Assembly: GCA_964549275.1 (NCBI GenBank)
Contig: CAZJUP010000004.1
Span: 62,001-126,000 of the forward strand
Direction: 5' to 3'
Length of the DNA stretch: 64,000 nucleotides
Source of the DNA: CAZJUP01 sp964549275
GTDB taxonomy: Bacteria; Fidelibacterota; Marinisomatia; Marinisomatales; TCS55
Shown: piece by piece, positions 45,478 through 54,211 of the stretch
Layout of the letters: each line of letters opens with the position of its first letter
Numbering within the stretch: the first letter of the stretch is position 1
Notes under the pieces: model-generated
What the model was told of the DNA's origin: nothing
Database searches by the model: none
Seen by the model: the letters and a program-made list of their open reading frames with translations, nothing else
Position numbers and translations under genes: made by a program

Positions 45478-45508
45478 ATCTTAATCGTGAAACAATAATA
45501 ATTGCAGA

Positions 45509-45528
45509 AAATGTGATCCAGGTCAAAT
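45509..45528 (+). promoter_or_regulatory. CRP/FNR-like site in the divergent intergenic region
   Basis: AAATGTGATCCAGGTCAAAT. The core TGTGA-N6-TCAAA differs at one position from the CRP consensus TGTGA-N6-TCACA, and the flanking AAA also fits. It lies in the 188-base gap between the FlgT-like gene (-) and the TPR-SLH gene (+). If TATATT at 45569-45574 is the -10 box for the + gene, the site centres near -61.5, a class I CRP position. An FNR-type reading is also possible. Confidence 0.45.
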
Positions 45529-45606
45529 GATTGAATTCTGAATATTTTTATTTACGCCAAATTACGGTTATATTCTCTATAACTAATTTGTTTAAGGAAC
45601 CGTGTC

Positions 45607-46731
45607 ATGAAAAGCATAAAACAAACATTGTTTCCCTTTTTGGCCCTTCTGCTCGTGGTCAGCTGTGCCACAAAACCCCAAAGCAACGTTGATACACCAG
45701 AATACCACTTTAAAGCCGGAATGCGCGCTATCGAAAATGAAAACTACCAACAAGCTATTAAATCATTTCAACGATCCGTGGATTTGGACAAAAAGTTTGC
45801 GGTGGGGTATGGCGGACTAGGGTTGGCCCATGCCTATCTTGGACAAAACAGTGAAGCCAAAAAATATGCCTCCAAATGCGCAAGTAAGGGCAGCAAAGAC
45901 CCCGATGCCTTGGCTCTGAGCGCCCGGGTCTGGATTACCATGAGGGAATCAGAGAAAAAATGGTTTAAGCGAGCCACCGGTTTTTTGAAAAAAGCCTTAA
46001 AACGAAAGAAAAACCACGAAGGGTCGCTTTATTGGTACGGGGTAGCCCATTTGTATCATTACGATTTTTCTGAAGCAGAAGATTATTTTCGTCGAGTGGT
46101 TGATATGCGGGGTGATTTCGCAGGCAAAGCTGATGCCAAATGGAAAATGGCTCAAAAAATAGTTCGGGCTATGCCGGGAACGCCCGCGGGGAAAAAAATC
46201 GCCTTAAAAGAAAAAATAAACCGGGCAGATTTAGCGGTAATATTTGCTGAAGAATTAAAAATAGGCGTACTGTTCGACAGAATGCCTCAACAGAATGCAG
46301 GCTTCCAAACCCCATCCCAAATGGCAAATGAAACCCAAATGGCTCTACCCGCCGACGCGAGAGGCCATTGGGCAGAAACCTGGGTTTTGGACATGATGAA
46401 ATATGGAATTATGGATGTTGAACCGGATGGTAAGTTTTATCCTGACGACACCATAAATCGCGCCAATTATGCTTTAGCCGTTCAGCGTTTATTGGTGGTA
46501 GCCACGAGAGACGAAGGGTTGGAAACCCGGTATTTTGGAGAGGCAACCAGTCGCTTCAGTGATGTCCCAAGCAGCCACTTCGCCTACAATGCCATGGCTC
46601 TTTGTGCAGAAAGAGGCATTATGCAGGCCGATGTTATGACGGGTCGGTTTAACCCCACTGGATATGTCTCCGGTGCAGATGCCCTCCTCATCATTCGAAC
46701 ACTCCAGTCTTCTCTGAGAATGACTTTTTAA
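45607..46731 (+). CDS. TPR and SLH-domain lipoprotein
   Basis: A 374-residue protein. The signal peptide ends at a lipobox (LVVSC, Cys about 20), indicating a lipoprotein. Three or so TPR units follow (about 30-200): YHFKAGMRAIENENYQQAIK, SFQRSVDLDKKFAVGYGGLG and LYWYGVAHLYHYDFSEAEDY. The C-terminal half carries SLH-type segments: GHWAETWVLDMMKYGIMDVE with KFYPDDTINRANYALAV, and FSDVPSSHFAYNAMALCAER. SLH domains bind cell-wall or envelope polymers. It is divergent from the surface locus and may share its regulatory gap. AAGGAACC precedes the start. Confidence 0.88.
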   Translation: MKSIKQTLFPFLALLLVVSCATKPQSNVDTPEYHFKAGMRAIENENYQQAIKSFQRSVDLDKKFAVGYGGLGLAHAYLGQNSEAKKYASKCASKGSKDPDALALSARVWITMRESEKKWFKRATGFLKKALKRKKNHEGSLYWYGVAHLYHYDFSEAEDYFRRVVDMRGDFAGKADAKWKMAQKIVRAMPGTPAGKKIALKEKINRADLAVIFAEELKIGVLFDRMPQQNAGFQTPSQMANETQMALPADARGHWAETWVLDMMKYGIMDVEPDGKFYPDDTINRANYALAVQRLLVVATRDEGLETRYFGEATSRFSDVPSSHFAYNAMALCAERGIMQADVMTGRFNPTGYVSGADALLIIRTLQSSLRMTF

Positions 46732-47062
46732 CTTCGAATATATTCTTTACTTTTTCAAAGAACCCTTCCGGAAGTAGGAATACTATTGGAAGGGTTCTTT
46801 ATATAGTATAAGATTTTGTCCAAGATTATTAAATTTTCCTTCCATGATTAGCCTAAACCCTATTGAAACCATTCTACTCCTTTGAAAAACAACCCTTTAA
46901 TGTTTGCACCCTTTCTTCTTCACAATAAGTTCCTTTAATCCTCCATGCTTTCATCCGCGGTTGCTTGTGTTTATCATTATGCTATGAGGACTTTGGCCGG
47001 AGTGTTATTGGGAAGAATTGCTAACACCTTATTTGAAAAAATATATACTAAATTCTTTGCCT
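46732..47062. other. Intergenic region with no gene
   Basis: The longest non-coding stretch (331 bases). It holds the terminator at 46757-46800 and, near its right end, the inverted repeat GTGTTA-N14-TAACAC (47002-47027), which could be an operator or weak hairpin. I see no convincing small ORF, tRNA or other RNA gene. Confidence 0.6.
46757..46800 (+). terminator. Intrinsic terminator after the TPR-SLH lipoprotein gene
   Basis: A perfect 13-bp stem AAAGAACCCTTCC / GGAAGGGTTCTTT around an 18-base loop, 25 bases after the stop. The 3' side ends TTCTTTATATAG, so the U-run is short; the A-rich 5' side would give a U-run on the other strand as well. Confidence 0.75.
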
Positions 47063-48052
47063 ATGAATAGGATCCTGAAACTTATTCCGTATGTTTTGCT
47101 TTCCTTAACATCTATCAACTGTGTGGAAACGATCATTTCGGTAAGAGTTTTTCCTGATGGCAGATATCAAATGGAGTTTGCCTCGAAAGGAGATTCTACC
47201 GATATTTTCGATTCAGATTTTCTACATCCAGCCGGAATGCAATGGTCGAGTTTCGCGAATATTCAACACCAAGATGATGGTGATGAACCAATTTATTCCC
47301 TTGTATCAACAGCAATTTTAGAAGGAGCGGTATCCTTTTCCGACCCAAACTCTCCGGTTCCTCTTCGATACCCGGTGTCATTACAAAAATCAGAAGGATT
47401 AATTTCCACATCCTACCATTTCACCCAAACTTTTGTTGGTAGAAAAGCCTATCAAAAGTACCCTAAGTTTGCAAAAAATCTGGATGTTGCTTCCCATGAC
47501 TCAACCCATTGGATTGCAGAAGCATTGCTCTATATCACCCAGCAGTCTATGGTTGATTTGCAAAATTCGCCCCAATGCAGACTGAATACAAACCTGTTTG
47601 AAAGAATTCAAAATCATTTTCGAGGCGTTTTTTATCGGGTAAATGAATTGAATTTGTTCGAAGACCTAACCCACAGAAATACTTTTATTCGTGAAGCATT
47701 TAGCCCGTTTACCGGCTCCCTTCCCGACACCTACATCGAATCCCTCTATTCTGCCATGGATATTTATGAATCAGAGTTAAGAGTTACAGCCGGACTTCAA
47801 GATGATGAATTTGTTTACCAACTCATTCTTCCGGGAGTAATTACAGAAACAAATGCCGATAGCCTGTCAGGAGACACTCTAAAATGGTTTTTTAATCTTC
47901 AACAATTCATCAACGATGATTATACAATGACAGCAACATCATTAATGTATTCAACAAAACGAATTCAATTGCTTGTTATCATCGGTGCTTTGATTATTTT
48001 ATCTGTATTAATTTTGCTGGTTAAAAATCGAAAAAATCATGAAATTCATTAG
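47063..48052 (+). CDS. Unrecognised membrane-anchored secreted protein
   Basis: I place the start at ATG 47063 (329 residues). An in-frame TTG at 47018 would add 15 residues ahead of the signal sequence. The N-terminus is a signal or lipoprotein-like segment (ILKLIPYVLLSLTSINC), though the residue before Cys is Asn, unusual for a lipobox. The middle is a mixed alpha/beta extracytoplasmic domain, and a C-terminal transmembrane helix (about 303-321, LLVIIGALIILSVLILLV) is followed by a basic tail. I recognise no family. It ends 15 bases before the aminotransferase gene in the same frame, so the two are probably co-transcribed. Confidence 0.75.
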   Translation: MNRILKLIPYVLLSLTSINCVETIISVRVFPDGRYQMEFASKGDSTDIFDSDFLHPAGMQWSSFANIQHQDDGDEPIYSLVSTAILEGAVSFSDPNSPVPLRYPVSLQKSEGLISTSYHFTQTFVGRKAYQKYPKFAKNLDVASHDSTHWIAEALLYITQQSMVDLQNSPQCRLNTNLFERIQNHFRGVFYRVNELNLFEDLTHRNTFIREAFSPFTGSLPDTYIESLYSAMDIYESELRVTAGLQDDEFVYQLILPGVITETNADSLSGDTLKWFFNLQQFINDDYTMTATSLMYSTKRIQLLVIIGALIILSVLILLVKNRKNHEIH

Positions 48053-48067
48053 TCTAGGATTTACCCC

Positions 48068-49549
48068 TTGAGCATTCAAACTTCTTCACAAATTTTATTA
48101 TCGAAGGTTCGGTCTGATTTTATCGGATTGGACACCGTATATACTCTCGCGAACCAACAAAAAACTAAGCGAGTTTACCTTGATTCTACCGCTTCCACTT
48201 TAATGATGGGGGCAGCCCACGATGTCCTTGAATCTTTTCTGGACCATTATGCTAACTCCCATAGTCTCCTGCACTTTTCAGCAAAAGTTTCCACGCGGGA
48301 ATATCAATGGGCTCATGACAGGGTTCTCTCTTTTCTTGGAGCAGACCCGAATATTTACGCCTGCTTTTTTGCGGGGAGCGGTGCCACCGCCGGACTGAAT
48401 CGATTAGCCCGAGTATTCAGAGACTATCGCCCAGAGAGGGATGTGGTCTTTGTTTCCCTTATGGAACATCATTCTAATGACCTTCCCCACCGGAAACATG
48501 CCGGGAAAGTCCTGCATATTCCCTTGGACAGCCATACAGATAATCAACCGGGATGCTTAAATATGGATGTCTTGGAAGAAAAATTGATCCAATATAAAGA
48601 TCGAATAAATTATGTGGCAGTAACGGGAGTCAGTAATGTGACAGGTATCATTAACCCGGTCAATGATATTGCTGAATTGGTTCATAAATATGGAGCACAT
48701 ATTTTAGTGGACGGTGCGCAGATGGCCGCCCATATTCCTGTCCAATTATCGGGCCATGACAATTCAGCCCGTGATATCGACGCATTTGTATTTTCCGGTC
48801 ATAAAACTTATGTCCCCGGTTCCCCAGGTGTTGTTGTCTGCCGAAAAGATATTCTCAGCGCAATTGAACCGGAAGAAGTGGGTGGCGGCATGGTGGAAGA
48901 TGTTTATGTAGAGCGGTACATCATTAAAGACTATTTCCCCGACAGAGAGGAAGCGGGTACCCCGAATATCCCTGGTGCTATCGCTTTGGCGACTGCTTTA
49001 GAAGTCATGGACAGGATCGGAATGGATGCTCTGTTTGAAGAAGAGGATAAACTCATTCTTAGTGTATTGAATCAAATGAAGGAAATCCCTGATGTGGTGA
49101 TTTACGGAGAAACCGATTGCTCTATTTGTCCCAGGGCTGGCTCAATTTCATTTAATATTAAGGAGCTTCATCATGGGCTTGTTGCGGCAATTCTGAATGA
49201 TTTTTTCAATATCGCCGTTAGAAATGAATGTTTTTGCGCCCATCCATATGTAAAAGAAATGATTATGGATGATATGCTAGAAGCGGTTGAAACAATTCCC
49301 GAGGAAGAAATCGATGTAACGTATAAACTTCTGGCTGGAATGGTACGCGCTTCCTTTGGCATGTACAGTACGGAAGAAGATGCCTCTGCTCTGATAACCG
49401 CTTTAAACCTAATTGTTTCTGACAAAGAAAAATATGCCTCCCAATACCAAGTGGATTCATCGGGCAATTATATCCATAATTCCTTTAAAATGGAGGAAGC
49501 GGACGCCTTTACTGTACCAAAGTTTGTAGATAAATATATGCAGCGCTAA
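48068..49549 (+). CDS. Class V aminotransferase, cysteine desulfurase (SufS/CsdA)-like
   Basis: A PLP enzyme of aminotransferase class V. The start is TTG at 48068, with AGGAT about 8 bases upstream; the next Met would remove part of the fold. Seen: YLDSTASTLM near the N-terminus, FFAGSGATAGLNRLARVF, HHSNDLPHRK with the PLP-stacking His, GIINPV, ILVDGAQMAAHIP, and FSGHKTYVPGSPGVVV with the PLP Lys. VRNECFCAHPYV corresponds to the active-site Cys loop of SufS. The 493 residues are about 80 more than SufS, extended at both ends. No suf or isc scaffold genes are adjacent, so sulfur transfer to clusters is not assured. Confidence 0.85.
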   Translation: MSIQTSSQILLSKVRSDFIGLDTVYTLANQQKTKRVYLDSTASTLMMGAAHDVLESFLDHYANSHSLLHFSAKVSTREYQWAHDRVLSFLGADPNIYACFFAGSGATAGLNRLARVFRDYRPERDVVFVSLMEHHSNDLPHRKHAGKVLHIPLDSHTDNQPGCLNMDVLEEKLIQYKDRINYVAVTGVSNVTGIINPVNDIAELVHKYGAHILVDGAQMAAHIPVQLSGHDNSARDIDAFVFSGHKTYVPGSPGVVVCRKDILSAIEPEEVGGGMVEDVYVERYIIKDYFPDREEAGTPNIPGAIALATALEVMDRIGMDALFEEEDKLILSVLNQMKEIPDVVIYGETDCSICPRAGSISFNIKELHHGLVAAILNDFFNIAVRNECFCAHPYVKEMIMDDMLEAVETIPEEEIDVTYKLLAGMVRASFGMYSTEEDASALITALNLIVSDKEKYASQYQVDSSGNYIHNSFKMEEADAFTVPKFVDKYMQR

Positions 49550-49998
49550 TGGGCGCATTAATTTTCTTATCAATGCTTCTTTCTGTCGATGCGGATTCTA
49601 CGCATTCAATTCATAATTTTAAGGGACAAACTTTTTCTTATACCCCGCTCGTATTTCATCACCCGGAACGCGTTCTCTTTAATGTGAGAGCCTTTGATTT
49701 GGAAGTCTTTGTAAAATTTCCCAAGACAATGCTTCAATCTATAAGCCTGTTCTATAAAACAGATGCCATGAATCGGTTTCTCGAGATTCAGATGGACCCC
49801 GGAAGTGATCGCTACCGATACCGGTATGACCCCTTAGAAAATCCTGCAAATAAAATAACGTATTTCTTTGTCATCAGTACAACGGATGGAAAACTATATG
49901 CAACTCCGGTGGATAGTAGCGGAATGTTGATTCCCCAGACAAAACACCTTTTAAACCCTAAAGAATATTTCAAAAAACGCGCTGCCCTTAGAGAGTGA
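49549..49998 (+). CDS. Small secreted protein of unknown function
   Basis: A 149-residue protein starting right at the aminotransferase stop (shared base, TAATG). A short hydrophobic N-terminus (GALIFLSMLLSV) suggests export. The rest is beta-rich: FNVRAFDLEVFVKFP, SISLFYKTD, RYRYRYDPLENPANKITYFF and DGKLYATPVD. It resembles an Ig-like fold, but I recognise no family. It is followed 4 bases later by ligA. Confidence 0.7.
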   Translation: MGALIFLSMLLSVDADSTHSIHNFKGQTFSYTPLVFHHPERVLFNVRAFDLEVFVKFPKTMLQSISLFYKTDAMNRFLEIQMDPGSDRYRYRYDPLENPANKITYFFVISTTDGKLYATPVDSSGMLIPQTKHLLNPKEYFKKRAALRE

Positions 49999-50002
49999 GA
50001 AC

Positions 50003-52012
50003 GTGCTATCCACGAAAGACAAAATTCAGGACTTAATAACTAAAATAAACGAACACAATTATCGGTATTATGTTCTGGATGATCCCATTATATCTGACCT
50101 TGAATATGACATCTTATTACGGAAACTCGAATCTATAGAAAAACAATTTCCGGAATTCATTACTCCGGAGTCCCCCACACAACGGGTCGGCTCTGCCCCA
50201 TTAGATTCTTTCGGAACAATTCTTCACCGCATCCCCATGCTTTCTCTAGCAAATGCCATGGATTATGGTGAACTCCGTTCATTTGATGTCCGCGTTAAAA
50301 AAGGTCTGAATATATCCAATCACATTCAATATGTCACGGAACCCAAGTTGGATGGACTCGCTGTTGAACTGGTCTATGAAAAGGGGCAGTTTGTTCAAGG
50401 GTCCACCCGGGGAGATGGTACCACTGGTGAAAATATCACCCAAAATCTTAGGACAATTAAAGCCATTCCTTTGGATCTTCGAACAAAGTCAATATCTGCG
50501 CCGGATCTTCTTGAGGTTCGAGGGGAAGTATTCATCCCAAAAGATGGATTCCTTACACTGAATAAGGAGAGACAAAAAATGAATGAAAGTTTATTTGCAA
50601 ATCCCCGGAATGCCGCCGCAGGAAGTCTCCGGCAATTAGACCCTTCCATTACCGCTTCAAGACCTCTTTCTATTTACTGCTACGAAGCCGGTACCATTGA
50701 AGGAAAAATATTTACCACACACAAAGAATTTCTTTCTGCTTTAAAGGACTGGGGATTCCCTGTGAATCCGGAAATCAGAACAATCACAGGAATTGAAGAT
50801 GTAATTCTTTTTCATCAGGAATTAGAATCTCGACGAAATGCGCTTCCCTATGAAATAGACGGAACAGTCATCAAGGTCAATAACTATCTCCAGCGCGAAT
50901 CCCTTGGTGTTCGCAGCCGGTCTCCTCGGTGGGCTATTGCTGGAAAATTCAAAGCTCAGCAGGAAACAACTGTAATAAAAGATATTATCCTCTCAGTAGG
51001 CCGTACCGGGGCTATTACACCTGTGGCAAAACTTGAACCGGTAAAAATTGGAGGAGTCTATGTCTCCAATGTTACCTTGCACAATCAAGATGAAATCGAC
51101 CGTAAAGATATACGGGTTGGAGACACTGTATTGATTCAGCGTGCAGGAGATGTGATACCCCAAGTGGTTAAAGTCATAAAAGAAAAACGACCCTCAAAAT
51201 CAAAGCTATTTATAATACCCTCGGTCTGTCCTTCCTGTGGCCATAAAGTTTTTCGCACAGAAGGTGAAGCCGTAGCCCGATGTCAAAATCTATCCTGCCC
51301 GTCTCAGATTAAAAGGCGTATTGAACATTTCGTTTCTAAAAATGCCATGGATATTGAGGGTTTAGGTGAAAAACTCATCCGCCAATTGGTCGATACCGGA
51401 TTAGTCAATGCTGTGGATGCTCTCTTTGAACTAACAGAAACACAACTCTCAAAACTGGATCGAATGGCTGAGAAATCAGCAAAGAATATCATCGACGCAA
51501 TTGAGCGCGCTAAATCCACAACATTTCATCGATTCATTTATGCATTGGGAATTCGAAACGTTGGAGAACATGTTGCAAAAGTTTTAGAAAACGCTTTTGA
51601 TGGTAACATGGAAAATTTCATCGATTCAACCCCGGAGTATTTAGAAAGCATCGATGAAGTTGGGCCGGTTGTCGCCGATACCATCAATAAATTTTGGGCT
51701 GATAAAAACAATGTTGCTATTGTAAATCGTTGTTTCGAATTAGGTGTTATCTTAGAAAAAATAAATACACCAAATGCGCAAATTTTTACCGGACAAATTT
51801 TTGTATTTACTGGAACATTGGAAAAATTTTCAAGGAAGGATGCAAAAGAATTGGTAGAAACACGCGGGGGAAGGACCAGCGGTTCTGTCAGCAAAAAAAC
51901 CGGGTTTCTTGTGGCAGGATCCGGAGTAGGTTCAAAACTAAAAAAAGCGCAATCACTAAATGTCCCTATTTTAAGCGAAGTGGAATTCTTAAAACTTTTG
52001 GAGGCCGAATGA
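50003..52012 (+). CDS. ligA: NAD-dependent DNA ligase
   Basis: Seals nicks in duplex DNA using NAD; essential in bacteria. At 669 residues it has the full domain order. Domain Ia has HNYRYYVLDDP for NMN. The adenylation domain has nucleophile Lys115 in EPKLDGLAVELVYEKG, STRGDGTTGE and EVRGEVF. The OB fold has VGRTGAITPVA. The Cys4 zinc finger is CPSC...CQNLSC, followed by HhH repeats. A C-terminal BRCT domain is from about 590 (FVFTGTLEKFSRKDAKELV). The start is GTG at 50003. Confidence 0.98.
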   Translation: MLSTKDKIQDLITKINEHNYRYYVLDDPIISDLEYDILLRKLESIEKQFPEFITPESPTQRVGSAPLDSFGTILHRIPMLSLANAMDYGELRSFDVRVKKGLNISNHIQYVTEPKLDGLAVELVYEKGQFVQGSTRGDGTTGENITQNLRTIKAIPLDLRTKSISAPDLLEVRGEVFIPKDGFLTLNKERQKMNESLFANPRNAAAGSLRQLDPSITASRPLSIYCYEAGTIEGKIFTTHKEFLSALKDWGFPVNPEIRTITGIEDVILFHQELESRRNALPYEIDGTVIKVNNYLQRESLGVRSRSPRWAIAGKFKAQQETTVIKDIILSVGRTGAITPVAKLEPVKIGGVYVSNVTLHNQDEIDRKDIRVGDTVLIQRAGDVIPQVVKVIKEKRPSKSKLFIIPSVCPSCGHKVFRTEGEAVARCQNLSCPSQIKRRIEHFVSKNAMDIEGLGEKLIRQLVDTGLVNAVDALFELTETQLSKLDRMAEKSAKNIIDAIERAKSTTFHRFIYALGIRNVGEHVAKVLENAFDGNMENFIDSTPEYLESIDEVGPVVADTINKFWADKNNVAIVNRCFELGVILEKINTPNAQIFTGQIFVFTGTLEKFSRKDAKELVETRGGRTSGSVSKKTGFLVAGSGVGSKLKKAQSLNVPILSEVEFLKLLEAE

Positions 52013-52623
52013 AGCATGTCACATGTTTTCTAATGGCTGTTTTCTTCATTTCGTCGATTGCTCATTCAAAAAATATTGGGGAGCTTGATCGAACATTGTC
52101 CCACCTACTGGAAGGTGACAACAAACATCCAGTACGAGGGTTGTTTTTTGAGTCAACTTCTTTGATTACACCGATAATAGAATTTGGCTCTGCCTTCGAT
52201 TTGTATAGAAAAGGATATCCAAACGAAGCAGGTGTGCTTACAGCATCTCTATTGACGACTCAATTAACAACCGGATTATTGAAGTACACTATAAAGCGGA
52301 AGCGACCCAAAAGATTCTATAAACCACAACTTTGGAATACTCGACTTACCCCCTCGTTTCCCTCGGGGCACACATCTTCATCTGCTGTTTATGCTGCGGT
52401 GATGGGTCGTTTCTATCCTGACTATGCCTCTGCATTTTTGGGGTTATCGTTACTTTCCGGACTCAGTCAGGTTTATGTGGGAAATCATTATTTATCTGAT
52501 GTTATTGCCGGGTGGACTCTAGGATATATCACGGGAATTTTGGCTTATACTATGGGGACAGACAGACATCAATCCTCAAAAATTCCTCTTATTCCCACAG
52601 CCAAGATCACACTTGTTTTTTAA
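52009..52623 (+). CDS. PAP2-family membrane phosphatase-like protein
   Basis: The start is ATG 52009, overlapping the ligA stop as ATGA, behind TTTTGGAGGCCGA; 204 residues. A signal segment (about 1-19) precedes a PAP2 core: K92-x6-R99-P100, PSGH 118-121 and, in the third motif, S153-Q154-x5-H160-x3-D164. The family motif has Arg where Gln154 stands, so catalytic competence is uncertain. Family members dephosphorylate undecaprenyl pyrophosphate or phosphatidyl lipids at the membrane. Hydrophobic helices at about 73-90, 125-150 and 165-182 fit. Confidence 0.85.
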   Translation: MKHVTCFLMAVFFISSIAHSKNIGELDRTLSHLLEGDNKHPVRGLFFESTSLITPIIEFGSAFDLYRKGYPNEAGVLTASLLTTQLTTGLLKYTIKRKRPKRFYKPQLWNTRLTPSFPSGHTSSSAVYAAVMGRFYPDYASAFLGLSLLSGLSQVYVGNHYLSDVIAGWTLGYITGILAYTMGTDRHQSSKIPLIPTAKITLVF

Positions 52624-52634
52624 TTTGCCCTTCC

Positions 52635-53837
52635 ATGAAATTTTGTCTTAAAACTCTAATTCTTCTCTCGCCGATCCTCCTAATCAGCCAAGAATATAAA
52701 CTGGGATCGAAACTTGTGGCAGGAGGGTTCACAAAACCACTTTATGTCACATCTCACCCCACTGATTTAAACCATCTTTATGTTCTTGAACAACATGGTA
52801 AAATTAAAATAATTAAAAACGGGACTGTTCAAAAAAGTCCATTTTTAGACCTTACAAATCAAGTCCATACCCCACGACTGCCTGGAGATGAACGAGGACT
52901 CCTTGGGTTTGCGCTGCATCCTCACTTTTCTGAAAACAATCGATTTTATATTAATTATGTCAATAAAAAGGGGTTTACTATTATATCAGAGCTAACCTCA
53001 GATAATGTTGGATTGATAGCAGATCCTTCTTCAGAGCGTGTTCTGTTTTCTCTTAAACAACCCTTCTCCAATCACAATGGAGGACATCTTGCATTTGGTT
53101 TGGATGGATTTTTATACATTTCTGTTGGAGATGGCGGAAAATCCGGGGATCCGAACAATGCCGGTCAATCCTTGAACACCTATTTCGGTAAAATACTCCG
53201 GATTGATGTGGACAGTGGTATCCCTTATGGTGTTCCAAAAACAAATCCATTTATTTCAACATCAGAAGCGAAAGGCGAAATATGGGCATTAGGACTTCGC
53301 AATGTCTGGCGTTTTTCATTTGATAGCGAAACAGGAGACTTATATTTGGGGGATGTGGGACAAAACAAGTGGGAAGAAATTAATTTCCAACCCGGTTCGA
53401 GCTCCGGCGGTGAAAACTATGGATGGAAAATAATGGAAGGAAACCATTGTTTTCATCCTGAAGTTAATTGCGATACATCGGGACTTACCCTCCCCATTTT
53501 TGAATATCCCAATGATGCCAATTATATGCGAACGCTCACTGGAATGGATCAACCGGAGGTAGACGGATGCTCGGTGACTGGCGGTTATGTTTACCGTGGA
53601 AATAAAATCCCCGGTTTAGTTGGTACATATGTATTCGGCGATTATTGCTCTGGAAACATATGGAGCTTTCGTGTAAAAAATGGTCATGTGTACGAATTTC
53701 AAAACCGAACGACAGAAATAAATCTTGGTGGAGGAATACACACCTCAAATATTTCATCATTTGGTCAGGATGCCTCTGGAGAGTTATATATCGTGGACTA
53801 TAATGGCGAAATTTATAAATTGGTTTCCGTAGATTAA
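52635..53837 (+). CDS. Glucose/sorbosone dehydrogenase family secreted beta-propeller
   Basis: The start is ATG 52635 (400 residues), 11 bases after the PAP2 gene; longer readings run through that gene out of frame. A signal peptide of about 18 residues is followed by a six-bladed propeller: LVAGGFTKPLYVTSHP, GDERGLLGFALHP, NHNGGHLAFGLDGFLYISVG, DGGKSGDPNNAGQ, FGKILRIDVD, ALGLRNVWRFSFD, GDVGQNKWEEIN and GGENYGWKIMEG. The family includes PQQ-dependent aldose dehydrogenases and HHIP-like proteins; the substrate is not readable. Probably periplasmic or secreted. Confidence 0.92.
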   Translation: MKFCLKTLILLSPILLISQEYKLGSKLVAGGFTKPLYVTSHPTDLNHLYVLEQHGKIKIIKNGTVQKSPFLDLTNQVHTPRLPGDERGLLGFALHPHFSENNRFYINYVNKKGFTIISELTSDNVGLIADPSSERVLFSLKQPFSNHNGGHLAFGLDGFLYISVGDGGKSGDPNNAGQSLNTYFGKILRIDVDSGIPYGVPKTNPFISTSEAKGEIWALGLRNVWRFSFDSETGDLYLGDVGQNKWEEINFQPGSSSGGENYGWKIMEGNHCFHPEVNCDTSGLTLPIFEYPNDANYMRTLTGMDQPEVDGCSVTGGYVYRGNKIPGLVGTYVFGDYCSGNIWSFRVKNGHVYEFQNRTTEINLGGGIHTSNISSFGQDASGELYIVDYNGEIYKLVSVD

Positions 53838-53875
53838 CACTTCTGTTTTCCCCTGTTTAACCCAAAGGTAACTCC

Positions 53876-54211
53876 ATGATGGAAATCAAAGATATTGTTG
53901 ATGATATTGTCCTTCTTGTTCTGGATAATCATGAGCCCCTCCAGAAATTAGGAATTGATGGCAATAAAATGTACACAAGTGTAGTTGGATATGATGAGTA
54001 TGGCGTTTGGGTTAAACATCCTCAATTCCCCATTCCAATATTGAAAGACCCTCCTGAAAAGGGAGGTAAACAACAATTCAAGCCTGTCACAGCCTCTATG
54101 CTCATCCCATGGGGCTTTATTGTTTCCATTGTTCATTTTCCGGGTGTGGAAGGATTTGATTTTGAGAGTCCATTCGATAAACATGTCGGATTTGAAATCA
54201 AAAAACCATGA
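53876..54211 (+). CDS. Unrecognised 111-residue protein upstream of ABC exporter
   Basis: A 111-residue cytosolic-looking protein with no signal peptide or membrane segment. It opens MMEIKDIVDDIVLLVLD, then a beta-rich part, VVGYDEYGVWVKHPQFPIP and MLIPWGFIVSIVHFPG. I recognise no family. Its stop overlaps the ABC ATPase start as ATGA, so it is translated with the exporter and may be a regulator or accessory. Two starts (53876 and 53879) are possible. Confidence 0.65.
   Translation: MMEIKDIVDDIVLLVLDNHEPLQKLGIDGNKMYTSVVGYDEYGVWVKHPQFPIPILKDPPEKGGKQQFKPVTASMLIPWGFIVSIVHFPGVEGFDFESPFDKHVGFEIKKP

Noticed and set aside
51730..52008. Upstream extension of the PAP2 gene into ligA
   Set aside because: It reads the BRCT region of ligA in another frame; ATG 52009 has a GGAGG sequence and begins a good signal peptide.
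52512..52634. Extension of the glucose/sorbosone dehydrogenase gene into the PAP2 gene
   Set aside because: The added 41 residues are out-of-frame PAP2 sequence; ATG 52635 begins a signal peptide.
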